A DNA stretch of 64,000 nucleotides from AB-137-C09 sp964458185 (GTDB taxonomy: Bacteria > Pseudomonadota > Zetaproteobacteria > Mariprofundales > Mariprofundaceae). Location: the NCBI GenBank assembly GCA_964458185.1, contig CAYWFG010000008.1, positions 1 to 64,000 on the forward strand, in the 5' to 3' direction. Each line of letters opens with the position of its first letter. The stretch's first letter is position 1. Positions 8,627-17,202 of this stretch are shown piece by piece. The notes beneath the pieces are model-generated. The model had not been told where the DNA came from. It was given only the letters and a program-made list of their open reading frames with translations, and did no database searches. The translations under genes were made by a program, and so were the position numbers.

Positions 8627-9820
8627 CCATTCATCGGCACGCTTATGGCTTAAAAATTCAATGTTCGACATGCTTAAGCCATAAGCGCCCGCCAAACCAA
8701 AAACAGCAATATCACCAATATCAGCATGCTCAATATACACATTATTGGCTAATTTATCTGCGCCTGTGCAGAGCGGACCACCAAAATAAACCGACTCTTG
8801 ATGAATACTTAGCTGTGCATCAAACAATTTTTTCACGCCCCGTCGAATAATCGTCATTGGGTGATTAATCCCCAGTGCCGCAGGACGACGAAAATGATTG
8901 ATGCCACCTGCGCAAATCACCTGCTTTTTGCCACGACTTTCTTTAATATCAATGATTTCTGTGCAAAAGAATCCTGATTCTGCGGTTAAATAACGCCCCA
9001 GTTCAAGCACAAAGTGACGACCTTCAAAACCATGGGAGACGATCAATGCTTGCAGGCCTTTTGCCCACAATGCGGGGTCAAGATCTTGCCCTCGCTCTAA
9101 ATAATCAACGCCAAAACCACCACCAAAATCAATAATATCACAACAAATATCAGGGTATGATGATTCGATTTCTTGCGTTAGAGAAAAAACCAAGGCGCAG
9201 TTTTTTAATAAATCATCCACATTGAGTACACCTGAAGCAGCATAGACATGCAAACCACGAAAATTTAGATGAGTAAGCCCTAGCAACAATGGCAATACCG
9301 TATGCAATTGTTCTTCATCAACACCAAACTTCCGTGAGCCACCAGAGAAGGTAGTTTGTGCCTCGTGAATATCAAAATTAGCATTGATCCGTAACAATAC
9401 ATCTTGCTGTATGCCTGCGCTAGCAGCAATCGTTTCTAGTCGGTATGCTTCAGTTAATGATTCAATATGAATTGTTTTAATCTGATTTTCCACACACCAA
9501 TGAAGTTCTTCGACTGTTTTTCCTGGTCCTGTATAAATCAAGGCATTGGGCAAAAAACCTGCAGCAACGGCACGTTTTGCCTCACCCAAACTTGCAATTT
9601 CAATCCCTGCCACACCTGCAGCACGCGCCGTTGCTAAAAAATCAGGGTGTGGATTCGCTTTCATGGCATAAAAAACATCAACCCCTGCGGGCATGATGCT
9701 ACGCAGGCTAGTAATTTTTTGATGCATAGGGGAAAGATCATACATATAACCATTCAGGGTCTGATTATCAATTTGTTTTTGCTGGCAAATCGCATGTTCA
9801 ATATGAGGTAATAGATTCAT
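8612..9820 (-). CDS. Type III PLP-dependent decarboxylase (LysA/BtrK-like)
   Basis: A 402-residue alanine-racemase-fold decarboxylase. The PLP-binding lysine lies in FYAMKANPH, the glycine-rich phosphate loop in IDFGGGFGVDY, and the C-terminal catalytic cysteine in GGPLCTGADKL. The end, GAYGLSMSNIEFLSHKRADE, differs from genuine diaminopimelate decarboxylases and resembles the BtrK/PvsE-like members that act on carrier-bound or siderophore intermediates. The substrate cannot be assigned. It is last in the envelope operon, 26 nt after the polysaccharide-deacetylase-like gene, but no carrier protein or biosynthetic partner is adjacent. Confidence 0.8.
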   Translation of the reverse strand: MNLLPHIEHAICQQKQIDNQTLNGYMYDLSPMHQKITSLRSIMPAGVDVFYAMKANPHPDFLATARAAGVAGIEIASLGEAKRAVAAGFLPNALIYTGPGKTVEELHWCVENQIKTIHIESLTEAYRLETIAASAGIQQDVLLRINANFDIHEAQTTFSGGSRKFGVDEEQLHTVLPLLLGLTHLNFRGLHVYAASGVLNVDDLLKNCALVFSLTQEIESSYPDICCDIIDFGGGFGVDYLERGQDLDPALWAKGLQALIVSHGFEGRHFVLELGRYLTAESGFFCTEIIDIKESRGKKQVICAGGINHFRRPAALGINHPMTIIRRGVKKLFDAQLSIHQESVYFGGPLCTGADKLANNVYIEHADIGDIAVFGLAGAYGLSMSNIEFLSHKRADEWVVSH

Positions 9821-9846
9821 GACTTATAATCAATTATTTGCAGGAA

Positions 9847-10887
9847 TCAGTGCGGCTGATGCAATAATGCCGACAATGGCACAAATAAATCATCCGCTTC
9901 ATGAATATGCGCCTTCAAAAAAGCCAAGGTGTTTTTATGCGGATGAAAAATAACAATACAGCCCCCTTTTTTGGCAGCGCGTTTCATGATTTTTTTCCAC
10001 ATACGGTTTAATGCTTGAGGAGACGCATCATTATCCAAGAAAAAACGACGGCTTGCCCACGGAACGCCTGCTTTAGCGGCTTGCACACGGGCAACAGAGT
10101 TTGCTGTGGTTAATGAGTCAAGAAAAAACAAACCGTGTTCACGATTGATTTTCATCAACCAGCGCATGGCATCAGCTTGCTCGGTGAGCATCGAACCCAT
10201 GTGATTGCTGATGCCTGTTACATGCGGAATACGTTGCAATGTTTTGTTGATCATGGCTTTCATTTGCGCTTCGTTCATTTCTGATGTCAGCCCTGTTTTG
10301 GTCATCATGGCATCGGCAATATCAGGGTCTTTGGGTTCCATCGGCATGTGCAGCATCACAGTATGCCCTGCATTGTAGACTTTGTTGGCGGCTGCCACGG
10401 CATCAGGGGCATCAGGTAAGATGGAAAATGTTAGTGGAATACCATAGCCCAGCATGGTATCCACGGCTTTTGTACCATAACCCACATCGTCCATGATCAA
10501 GGCTAAACCATGATCTGCATGGTTGATGGTTGATGACTGTACAGGTGTTTGCGTTTGTTCTTCAGCACTGATTTTTACATCATCACTACCCATTGCTGTT
10601 GATTGACCACTCATTGCAGACACTTCGGTCGCTGCTTCTGTGCTGCTTGCTGCAGCATTGTTAGCAGGGGCAGTATAAGAATCAATCGCCGCTTGTTTTT
10701 GCGGTGTTGCTGCTTCTGTTGCTGGCGGTGATTTTTTTACCGCTTGGGTGGTTACCTCACGTAAATACTGTACCTTTTCAGGCATCAAATAAATCACCAA
10801 AACAATACCTAGTACAACGGCAATGCCCAATGATACCCATATAAGAATGGAGCCACGCTGCCCAATCATGGTCTTTTGTTGTTTCAT
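9847..10887 (-). CDS. Divergent polysaccharide deacetylase family protein (YibQ-like)
   Basis: A 346-residue protein with an N-terminal membrane anchor (ILIWVSLGIAVVLGIVLVIY), a low-complexity Ala/Thr/Ser-rich linker to about residue 125, and a C-terminal divergent polysaccharide deacetylase domain beginning LALIMDDVGYG. Typical marks are TFSILPDAP, HMPMEP, SNHMGS and IVIFHPH. The family is periplasmic and regularly encoded after envC and ctpA, as here; its enzymatic role is unsettled. It starts 2 nt after the ctpA stop codon, so it is translationally coupled to it. Confidence 0.85.
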   Translation of the reverse strand: MKQQKTMIGQRGSILIWVSLGIAVVLGIVLVIYLMPEKVQYLREVTTQAVKKSPPATEAATPQKQAAIDSYTAPANNAAASSTEAATEVSAMSGQSTAMGSDDVKISAEEQTQTPVQSSTINHADHGLALIMDDVGYGTKAVDTMLGYGIPLTFSILPDAPDAVAAANKVYNAGHTVMLHMPMEPKDPDIADAMMTKTGLTSEMNEAQMKAMINKTLQRIPHVTGISNHMGSMLTEQADAMRWLMKINREHGLFFLDSLTTANSVARVQAAKAGVPWASRRFFLDNDASPQALNRMWKKIMKRAAKKGGCIVIFHPHKNTLAFLKAHIHEADDLFVPLSALLHQPH

Positions 10888-10889
10888 GA

Positions 10890-12254
10890 TTACCCCTCCT
10901 CTTTGGCTGCTTTACGCCCACTCAATACATGCATCGCTTTAAGCACATCCAAGGCACGTTGTAATTGTGTGTCTTTGGGAAGTCTTTTTTGCAATAACTC
11001 GGTAAACTTATTGACTTTGTCCGATGGGTGCGATTTAGCCTTGCTGTGTTTTTCGGGCAACTTGCCATTACCATTTTCTAAATGACCTTTGAGGTCACGC
11101 TCAGAGATATTGAATGAGGGTTGTTTTTCTTTGTCTTTAAGGGTAACACGTTGTTGTTCTACGGTAACATCAGGCTCAATCCCCGTTGCCTGAATAGAGC
11201 GACCACTGGGCGTATAATACAATGATGTGGTCAATTTGATTGCCGTACCATCTGGCAAGGGAATAATTCGTTGCACAGAACCTTTACCAAAGCTTTTAAC
11301 ACCCATAATCAATGCCCGTTGATTGTCTTGCAATGCGCCTGCTACAATTTCAGATGCTGATGCAGAGCCTTGATTGATCAACACAATCAATGGCTTGCCA
11401 TGCAAAACATCACCTTTTTCTGCACTGAACGACATATTGCGACCGACCCGTGATTTGGTGCTGACAATACCACCATCATCCAAGAAAAGATCACTCACTT
11501 CAACGGCTTGATCCAATAAACCACCGGGATTATTACGCAGATCAAAAACAACGCCTTCGAGTGGGCCACCATTTTCTTTTTCTAATTCAGCGATTTTTTT
11601 CTTTAACTCTTCCCCTGCGCGTTGGCGAAATTGGGTAAGGCGGAGCCATCCATAATCAGGTGCTAATAGTCCACCTTTTACTGATTGCACTTTGATAATG
11701 GCACGAATCAAAGGAATAATTAAGGGTTTGTTCGCTCCTTCACGAAAAACCGTCAAGGTGATACTCGTGCCTGGTATACCCCGCATCGTTTTTACCGCTT
11801 CTTGCAAAGAAATATCTTTTGCCAAAATGTCATCAATTTTAACGATTAAATCACCCGCCTTGACACCTGCTCGCCATGCTGGCGTATCTTCGATAGGGGA
11901 AATAATGCGAATACCGCCTTCAGCGGCAGATATTTCAATACCCAAACCACCAAACTTGCCGTCTGTTTCTACTTGCATTTCTTTGAACATCGCCTTATTC
12001 ATATAAGTCGAATGAGGGTCAAGGCTGGATAACATCCCTGTTAGTGCGCCATCAATGAGTTTTTCATCGGTAGACTCTTTAACATAAGCACGTTTAACGG
12101 CATCAAGAACCTGCGCAAATTTATCCAGCTGCTCAAAGTCAGTTGCGGCAGTTGCTTGCTTGTAGCCAACCGATGGATTCCAAGCAATGGTCGCAGCAAT
12201 TACCACCAATAAACTGGAAAGCAATAATGTCCAACGTGTTTTATTTAAGCGCAT
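10890..12254 (-). CDS. ctpA: Carboxyl-terminal processing protease CtpA (S41)
   Basis: A periplasmic tail-specific serine protease of about 454 residues. The chosen ATG has AGGAG 7 nt upstream; a GTG seven codons earlier is less likely. A signal/anchor segment (TLLLSSLLVVIAATIAW) comes first, then a PDZ domain (about residues 100-180) with GGLGIEIS, then the S41 core. The catalytic Ser lies in GSASASEIVAGAL and the Lys in SFGKGSVQ, so the dyad is intact. It processes or degrades periplasmic substrates from the C-terminus. The position between envC and yibQ is the usual one for this operon. Confidence 0.93.
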   Translation of the reverse strand: MRLNKTRWTLLLSSLLVVIAATIAWNPSVGYKQATAATDFEQLDKFAQVLDAVKRAYVKESTDEKLIDGALTGMLSSLDPHSTYMNKAMFKEMQVETDGKFGGLGIEISAAEGGIRIISPIEDTPAWRAGVKAGDLIVKIDDILAKDISLQEAVKTMRGIPGTSITLTVFREGANKPLIIPLIRAIIKVQSVKGGLLAPDYGWLRLTQFRQRAGEELKKKIAELEKENGGPLEGVVFDLRNNPGGLLDQAVEVSDLFLDDGGIVSTKSRVGRNMSFSAEKGDVLHGKPLIVLINQGSASASEIVAGALQDNQRALIMGVKSFGKGSVQRIIPLPDGTAIKLTTSLYYTPSGRSIQATGIEPDVTVEQQRVTLKDKEKQPSFNISERDLKGHLENGNGKLPEKHSKAKSHPSDKVNKFTELLQKRLPKDTQLQRALDVLKAMHVLSGRKAAKEEG

Positions 12255-12286
12255 GGGCTTACTCCTAATCGTCACTTTTTAAACTT

Positions 12287-13540
12287 TTAACCACGACACC
12301 ATCGTTCGGGGTTGGTTACTTTTCCGTGGTCACGTATTTCAAAATACAGGCGAACCCGTTCAATCCACCCTGTAGAGCCAGCATCAGTGATGACATCGCC
12401 AGCATGAACGCGATTACCAATTTTTTTATACAAGGCATCATTATGGGCATAAATACTCATCACACCATCGCTGTGCTCTACAATCATCATCAAACCAAAA
12501 CCACCAAACCAATCAGCATAACGCACAACACCATTGGCAATAGCCCTTACTTTTCGACCATTGCGGCTGCTTGATGCTGGTGCAATCAATACCCCTTTAA
12601 GTTTCGGACGATTTTGATCCAAACGCGCACCATAATGTGCTACTATTTTTCCTCGCAAAGGCCAAGGCACACGACCTCGATGCTTGCGAATATGCCCCTT
12701 GATGGTGTATGCCGTTGGGGTAACGGTTTTTCCACCTTGCTTCGATTTACGCTGAGCTGCACGCTTGCGAGCCAAAGCTTGTTTGGCAATACGGTCTAAT
12801 AAATGCCTCAAACCTCGTTGTTGTAATGCCAGTGTTGCATCCCGCGATTTTTTAAGACGCACATCATGACGCACTTTACCTGCCAATGCGCGTTTGGCAC
12901 GTAACTTTTGTTTAGCTGCGGCTTCAACAACACTTTTTTCTTTACGCAGTTCGACCAGCAGCAGTTGTTCATCTTTTAAGGCGGCTTCAGAGATTAATAA
13001 TGTTTTGATGGATTGTTGTAATGTCATCCGATCACGCGCTTGTCGCTCTAGCACTGCCGTCAACATATATTGGCGGTGGGGTATTTCAGTAACAGGAATC
13101 CCTGCTAAAACATCAAGCCAGCTAGGCTCTCGACCTGCTTGCCGCCACGCTGTTGCAGCCTCTTCCTGCATATTAGACTTAATGTGTGCAATGTTTGATT
13201 TTAAATCACCAATCTTCTTTCGCAAGGCTTTGATATTACGATTAACAGTGCGCTGTTTATCAAGCACCACCGTTAATTCACGTTTTGCCTTCACCCACGA
13301 ACGATCCAATGCACGCAAAGCCTTGTTCAATGAACCGAGTTTATTTTCTAGCACCCGCCGTGTTTGAGCCAGTTCTTGGCGTTCTTTGTTCAGTTGCTGC
13401 AATTCGTGGTTGACATCACGGCTGGCAGCATGACTGATGGTTGGTGGCATTATTAAGCAGACTAAAAACAAATAAAAGAGTATATTTTTATACTTTACTG
13501 TTAAACAATACTGGTGTATGATAAATAAGTATATACTCAT
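12287..13540 (-). CDS. envC: Murein hydrolase activator EnvC
   Basis: A 417-residue protein with a signal peptide (hydrophobic YKNILFYLFLVCLIM, cleavage near SHAAS), a long coiled coil (about residues 45-260) and a C-terminal LytM/M23 domain (about 300-417). The zinc-site residues of active M23 enzymes are missing: KGVLIAPASS stands where HxxxD is expected and RLYFEIRD where HxH is expected. This matches EnvC proteins that activate AmiA/AmiB amidases at the septum and do not cleave themselves. Its ATG overlaps the stop of the upstream methyltransferase (ATGA), although the expected partner upstream would be rlmH. Confidence 0.88.
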   Translation of the reverse strand: MSIYLFIIHQYCLTVKYKNILFYLFLVCLIMPPTISHAASRDVNHELQQLNKERQELAQTRRVLENKLGSLNKALRALDRSWVKAKRELTVVLDKQRTVNRNIKALRKKIGDLKSNIAHIKSNMQEEAATAWRQAGREPSWLDVLAGIPVTEIPHRQYMLTAVLERQARDRMTLQQSIKTLLISEAALKDEQLLLVELRKEKSVVEAAAKQKLRAKRALAGKVRHDVRLKKSRDATLALQQRGLRHLLDRIAKQALARKRAAQRKSKQGGKTVTPTAYTIKGHIRKHRGRVPWPLRGKIVAHYGARLDQNRPKLKGVLIAPASSSRNGRKVRAIANGVVRYADWFGGFGLMMIVEHSDGVMSIYAHNDALYKKIGNRVHAGDVITDAGSTGWIERVRLYFEIRDHGKVTNPERWCRG

Positions 13541-14622
13541 TCTGTCTTAGCTTTATTGGTTAGATAGGTTTTATTGCACTCTAATACAAAAAAATCAAAC
13601 AAATCTACTTCTCTAGGTCTCTGTTTGTATTGCAATAAATAATCAGCATTAAATAATTGTTGCTTAACCTGTTCAGCAATTTCCTCTACCATTGGTACAA
13701 CAATAGCATTGCCCATTCTGTTGTATAACTTTGCTGAAGCTCCAACTTTTTTAAAGTTATCAGGAAAGCCCATTAAACGATAACATTCTTTAATTGTTAG
13801 TTTTCGAACTTTTCCTTTGTGAAATATAAAATACCTTCCTGTTGGTTCTTGAGAGGATAATGTTGGATGTGTACCTTCAGATGAATATATTCGGTTGGGT
13901 TGCTTATGCACTCTTGATAAGTGTTCTGTATTTTCTCTTACACCACTTTTCCTTATGTTTTTATTTCTATAGCCTACAAAAAATAGACCTGATGATTGTT
14001 TTTTTGGATGCTTAATTAAAGTATAATCAGATGGATCAAGGTATTCAAAATTTTCATTTTCAGCTTCAAGAATATCTTTTAAAAAAGTCTCTTTTTTATT
14101 TTTCATGCAATGAAAATTAAATTCAACATTATTTAATGATGCAACAATAATAGTACGCTCTCTATTTTGTGCCACGCCAAAGTCTTTAGCGTTTAAAAGC
14201 TTCCAACTGGTGGTATAGCCAAGATGTTGTAATGTTAATAATACAGTTTTTAACGTGTTTCCTTTATCATGATTTTTAAAATTCTTAACATTCTCTAGCA
14301 CCACAACTGTAGGTTTATGATGCTGAATTATTCTTGCAATGTCAAAAAATAATGTTCCTCTTGTATCGTTAAAACCTTTTTTGTCACCCGCTATACTAAA
14401 GGGTTGGCATGGAAAACCAGCAAGTAAAATATCAAAGTGTGGAATTGTATGAATATCTATTGTAGTAATATCACCAAAAGGTCTTTCATGAAAATTTTCA
14501 AAGTACATTTCTTGTGCATGCTTATCTATTTCTGAACTAAAAACACACTCAAAACCTTCCTTTTCAAAACCTAATCGAAAACCACCAATGCCAGAAAATA
14601 AATCAATAAATTTATAATTCAT
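13537..14622 (-). CDS. Type II DNA (cytosine-5) methyltransferase
   Basis: A 361-residue C5-cytosine methyltransferase that would protect DNA from the adjacent endonuclease. Motif I is DLFSGIGGFRLGFE (SAM binding). Motif IV is GFPCQPFS with catalytic C72. Motif VI is ENV (110-112), motif VIII is QNRERT, and the C-terminal motifs include TIKECYRLMGFP and YNRMGNAIV. All are intact, so an active enzyme is likely; the target sequence cannot be read from the protein. It overlaps the endonuclease gene by 11 nt. Both genes are visibly richer in A+T than the operon around them, a sign of transfer. Confidence 0.93.
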   Translation of the reverse strand: MNYKFIDLFSGIGGFRLGFEKEGFECVFSSEIDKHAQEMYFENFHERPFGDITTIDIHTIPHFDILLAGFPCQPFSIAGDKKGFNDTRGTLFFDIARIIQHHKPTVVVLENVKNFKNHDKGNTLKTVLLTLQHLGYTTSWKLLNAKDFGVAQNRERTIIVASLNNVEFNFHCMKNKKETFLKDILEAENENFEYLDPSDYTLIKHPKKQSSGLFFVGYRNKNIRKSGVRENTEHLSRVHKQPNRIYSSEGTHPTLSSQEPTGRYFIFHKGKVRKLTIKECYRLMGFPDNFKKVGASAKLYNRMGNAIVVPMVEEIAEQVKQQLFNADYLLQYKQRPREVDLFDFFVLECNKTYLTNKAKTE

Positions 14623-15721
14623 TTTGTAACATCAAAATAAGGTCATTCCATTTACCCTTATGGATTAATTTTAACTCGGAATCTTTTTCTATGTATTCAT
14701 TGTATAAAGATAAAAATACATTCAAATCTGATATAAGCCGAAAATAATAGTTTAATGTTGGAATAACACCATTAATGACAATTTGACAACCATGCTTTTT
14801 TTTAGTCTCATTTATTATATTATTAATCGCTATAACTTCATCTTGAGCAATAGGATAGCAAGAAAAAATATAATATCTTTTAGGGTTGTGTTTTATGACT
14901 TTTTCTTGGGCGATCCTTAGCATATTAGCATCAATTTTTTTATTCAGTTTTATTTCAACAACTTCAAATAATATATTTTGTTTGAAAATTTCAATATCAC
15001 CTGCTGTGTTGGATGTCTGGTCAGATGCTGTATGACTTCCAAGTTTTTTTAATACGCAACCCTCATAACGATTTACTTCTTTTAAAATGATTGAATAAAC
15101 CACATGAAAGGCAATAACAGGAAGCTTTGATCCACCAAATGTTTTGTAATCAAAAGAAAAATGTGTATTTAGTGCTTTGATTAATAGTGATATTGTAAGC
15201 TTTTCAGGATTATTTAGTGGCGTTATATTTACAATATTATTTTTTTGAACGATCATAACCTTTTTAAAGAGTTCAATAAGGATATGTCTAGGATTCAATA
15301 AATTTCTTTCCATTGCATCAATCAATAATAAAAAAGATTGTTTAACTTCTTTGTTATTAATTTTACCATCATAATCTAATGTATAAGGATAGGGTTGCTC
15401 CAGAGATCGAGTTAACCAACCACTTTCAGCCATCGAAGGGAGTTTCAATGCTTTTAATGTTGGTGTTATATATAGGGTATCAATTGTTCGCCCTGAAAAC
15501 CCATTTTTTAATTGTGTTTGATGATATCTAATATCTTGTTCAGGATGAATTGATTTATAAATACACAATGTTATAAATACAGTGTAAACACCTTTTTGAT
15601 TGTAACACTTTTCGGATAAACAATGAATACTTTTCAAAGCAGTCTCAGGTATCTTTTTGGCGTAAGATACACCTGATACTGCTTCTTCATATATTGATAG
15701 TAAAAGTTCTTTATAACTCAT
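14612..15721 (-). CDS. Putative type II restriction endonuclease
   Basis: A 369-residue protein with no family that I recognise with certainty. It carries a plausible PD-(D/E)xK nuclease core: D242 in AGDIEI and E256-x-K258 in VVEIKLN. A conserved-looking N-terminal block (FSGRTIDTLY, SGWLTRSLEQPY) precedes it. Overlap with a C5-cytosine methyltransferase gene makes it the cognate endonuclease by context. There is no clear ribosome-binding site before its ATG, and the base composition is AT-rich. It lies 33 nt after rlmH and is read in the same direction as the host operon. Confidence 0.75.
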   Translation of the reverse strand: MSYKELLLSIYEEAVSGVSYAKKIPETALKSIHCLSEKCYNQKGVYTVFITLCIYKSIHPEQDIRYHQTQLKNGFSGRTIDTLYITPTLKALKLPSMAESGWLTRSLEQPYPYTLDYDGKINNKEVKQSFLLLIDAMERNLLNPRHILIELFKKVMIVQKNNIVNITPLNNPEKLTISLLIKALNTHFSFDYKTFGGSKLPVIAFHVVYSIILKEVNRYEGCVLKKLGSHTASDQTSNTAGDIEIFKQNILFEVVEIKLNKKIDANMLRIAQEKVIKHNPKRYYIFSCYPIAQDEVIAINNIINETKKKHGCQIVINGVIPTLNYYFRLISDLNVFLSLYNEYIEKDSELKLIHKGKWNDLILMLQNEL

Positions 15722-15754
15722 TATTAAATAATCTTTTTTGTACTATATTCTAAT

Positions 15755-16204
15755 TTACACACGATGATAAGGATGCCCCTGTACAATACTCCAAGCGCGG
15801 TATAACTGCTCAACAACCAACAGCCGTGCAAATTGATGGGGTAAGGTTAAGGGGGATAACGACCAACATTGCCCTGCTTGTTGCCGTACAGCATCGTTCA
15901 CGCCATCAGCACCGCCGATGACAAAATCCAGCGTTGCCCCTGCACTCATGCGTTCTAATGTTGTTGCCCATTGAACACTACTGCGGCTTTTTCCTTGTTC
16001 ATCAAACAATACAAAGCCTTTTTTTGCTTGATGTAAAATATGCTTTTCTTCTTGCTGTTTGCGCTGTGTCGCTTGTTTGCCTCGCCCTTCGCTCAACTCA
16101 GTAATCTGCAATTGGCAGCCGCCAGCAAAACGCTTGCGAAAGCGTTGTTCGTATACTGCTAAATCAGCTTGCATTTTGCCAACAACAATCAAGCGAAGAT
16201 TCAT
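15755..16204 (-). CDS. rlmH: 23S rRNA (pseudouridine-1915-N3) methyltransferase RlmH
   Basis: A 149-residue SPOUT methyltransferase that methylates pseudouridine 1915 in helix 69 of 23S rRNA. Family marks are FVIGGADGV (the SAM-binding knot), LTLPHQFARLLVVEQLYRA and the C-terminal GHPYHRV. Length is close to the usual 155. Its ATG overlaps the rsfS stop by one base (TAATG), so the two are translationally coupled. The gene that should follow, envC, is displaced by the restriction-modification pair. Confidence 0.95.
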   Translation of the reverse strand: MNLRLIVVGKMQADLAVYEQRFRKRFAGGCQLQITELSEGRGKQATQRKQQEEKHILHQAKKGFVLFDEQGKSRSSVQWATTLERMSAGATLDFVIGGADGVNDAVRQQAGQCWSLSPLTLPHQFARLLVVEQLYRAWSIVQGHPYHRV

Positions 16205-16548
16205 TATTCGTTATCGTCTTCTGGTCTTGCCCATAAGCGTTCGAGTTGAAAGTTTTCGCGTGTTTCAGGCAAAAACAAATGAACCACGACATCACCTAAA
16301 TCAATCAATAGCCATTCCATGCCATCGCGCCCTTCAATTTTAGCAGGCAAGCCTACGGCATGTGCCGCTTGTGCTACGTTTTGTGCCATGGCATCCAGTT
16401 GGCGACCCGTGCGGCCTGTGGCAATGATAAAACGATCTGCAAAGTCACAGCGACCCTGCACATTAATGTGCATAATATTCATGCCTTTTTTGTCTTCCAA
16501 GGCAGTTAATACATCATCGCTTAAGCGTTCCACTGTAATATCGTTCAT
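16204..16548 (-). CDS. rsfS: Ribosome silencing factor RsfS
   Basis: A protein of about 114 residues that binds L14 and blocks joining of ribosomal subunits under starvation. Family motifs are ALEDKKGMNI, CDFADRFIIATGR and GRDGMEWLLIDLGDVVVHLF. The start was set at the ATG reading MNDITVERL because it has AGAGGAA 6-7 nt upstream; a longer frame would overlap nadD and has no such site. It sits in the standard nadD-rsfS-rlmH order. Confidence 0.93.
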   Translation of the reverse strand: MNDITVERLSDDVLTALEDKKGMNIMHINVQGRCDFADRFIIATGRTGRQLDAMAQNVAQAAHAVGLPAKIEGRDGMEWLLIDLGDVVVHLFLPETRENFQLERLWARPEDDNE

Positions 16549-16568
16549 TGATTCCTCTGTGTTTGTTG

Positions 16569-17201
16569 TTAAATATTCTTGATATACCATTGTTTTACCA
16601 ATGAACCATGTGCTTGTTGTTGTATCGACAAAGGCACGCGCCCTTGACGTAATTCTTCACGAATACCTGTCGCCGATATATCGGGCAATACATCGGGCAA
16701 GAAAACAACGTGACCTGCACCATGATCGCAGTTCTTTTCTTGCCAATCCGTTAAAGCAAGGGGCTTCCACCCCTTGGTCTGGGAGGGGGGGACACCTGCC
16801 CGTAAAAAAACGGCGATGTTACATAAATTGCAATGAATGGGGTAGCCCATCCATTGCGTAATGCCTTGCCAAGCATCCATACCCATTAAAAAAACTGGAA
16901 TGACCGAAGGGTATGTTTGTTGGATTAGCGCCAAGGTATCACAACTAGGAACAGGTTTATCAGCTGTTACTTCCCAGTCCAACACCTGAACTTTTGCTAT
17001 GCCATGAAACATTGTCTTGACCAACTCCAATCGTTGCGCTGCCGTCACACTGGGGGTAAGCGTACGGTGAACAGGCATCCCTACAGGGATCACCCATAAT
17101 TCATCCAGCAATAAACGCTCAATCGCTGTTTTTGCCAACGCCCAATGCCCATGGTGGGGTGGGTCAAAACTACCACCAAAAACACCAATACGAGCAGCCA
17201 C
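16569..17201 (-). CDS. nadD: Nicotinate-nucleotide adenylyltransferase NadD
   Basis: A 210-residue nucleotidyltransferase that makes deamido-NAD from nicotinate mononucleotide and ATP. The N-terminal GVFGGSFDPPHHGH contains the phosphate-binding GGSFDP and the HxGH catalytic motif. The C-terminal ISATGIREELRQGR is the second nucleotide-binding motif. The start codon is GTG, and the gene begins just after the lpoA-like stop codon. NadD heads the ribosome/envelope operon. Confidence 0.94.
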   Translation of the reverse strand: MAARIGVFGGSFDPPHHGHWALAKTAIERLLLDELWVIPVGMPVHRTLTPSVTAAQRLELVKTMFHGIAKVQVLDWEVTADKPVPSCDTLALIQQTYPSVIPVFLMGMDAWQGITQWMGYPIHCNLCNIAVFLRAGVPPSQTKGWKPLALTDWQEKNCDHGAGHVVFLPDVLPDISATGIREELRQGRVPLSIQQQAHGSLVKQWYIKNI

Positions 17202-17202
17202 C

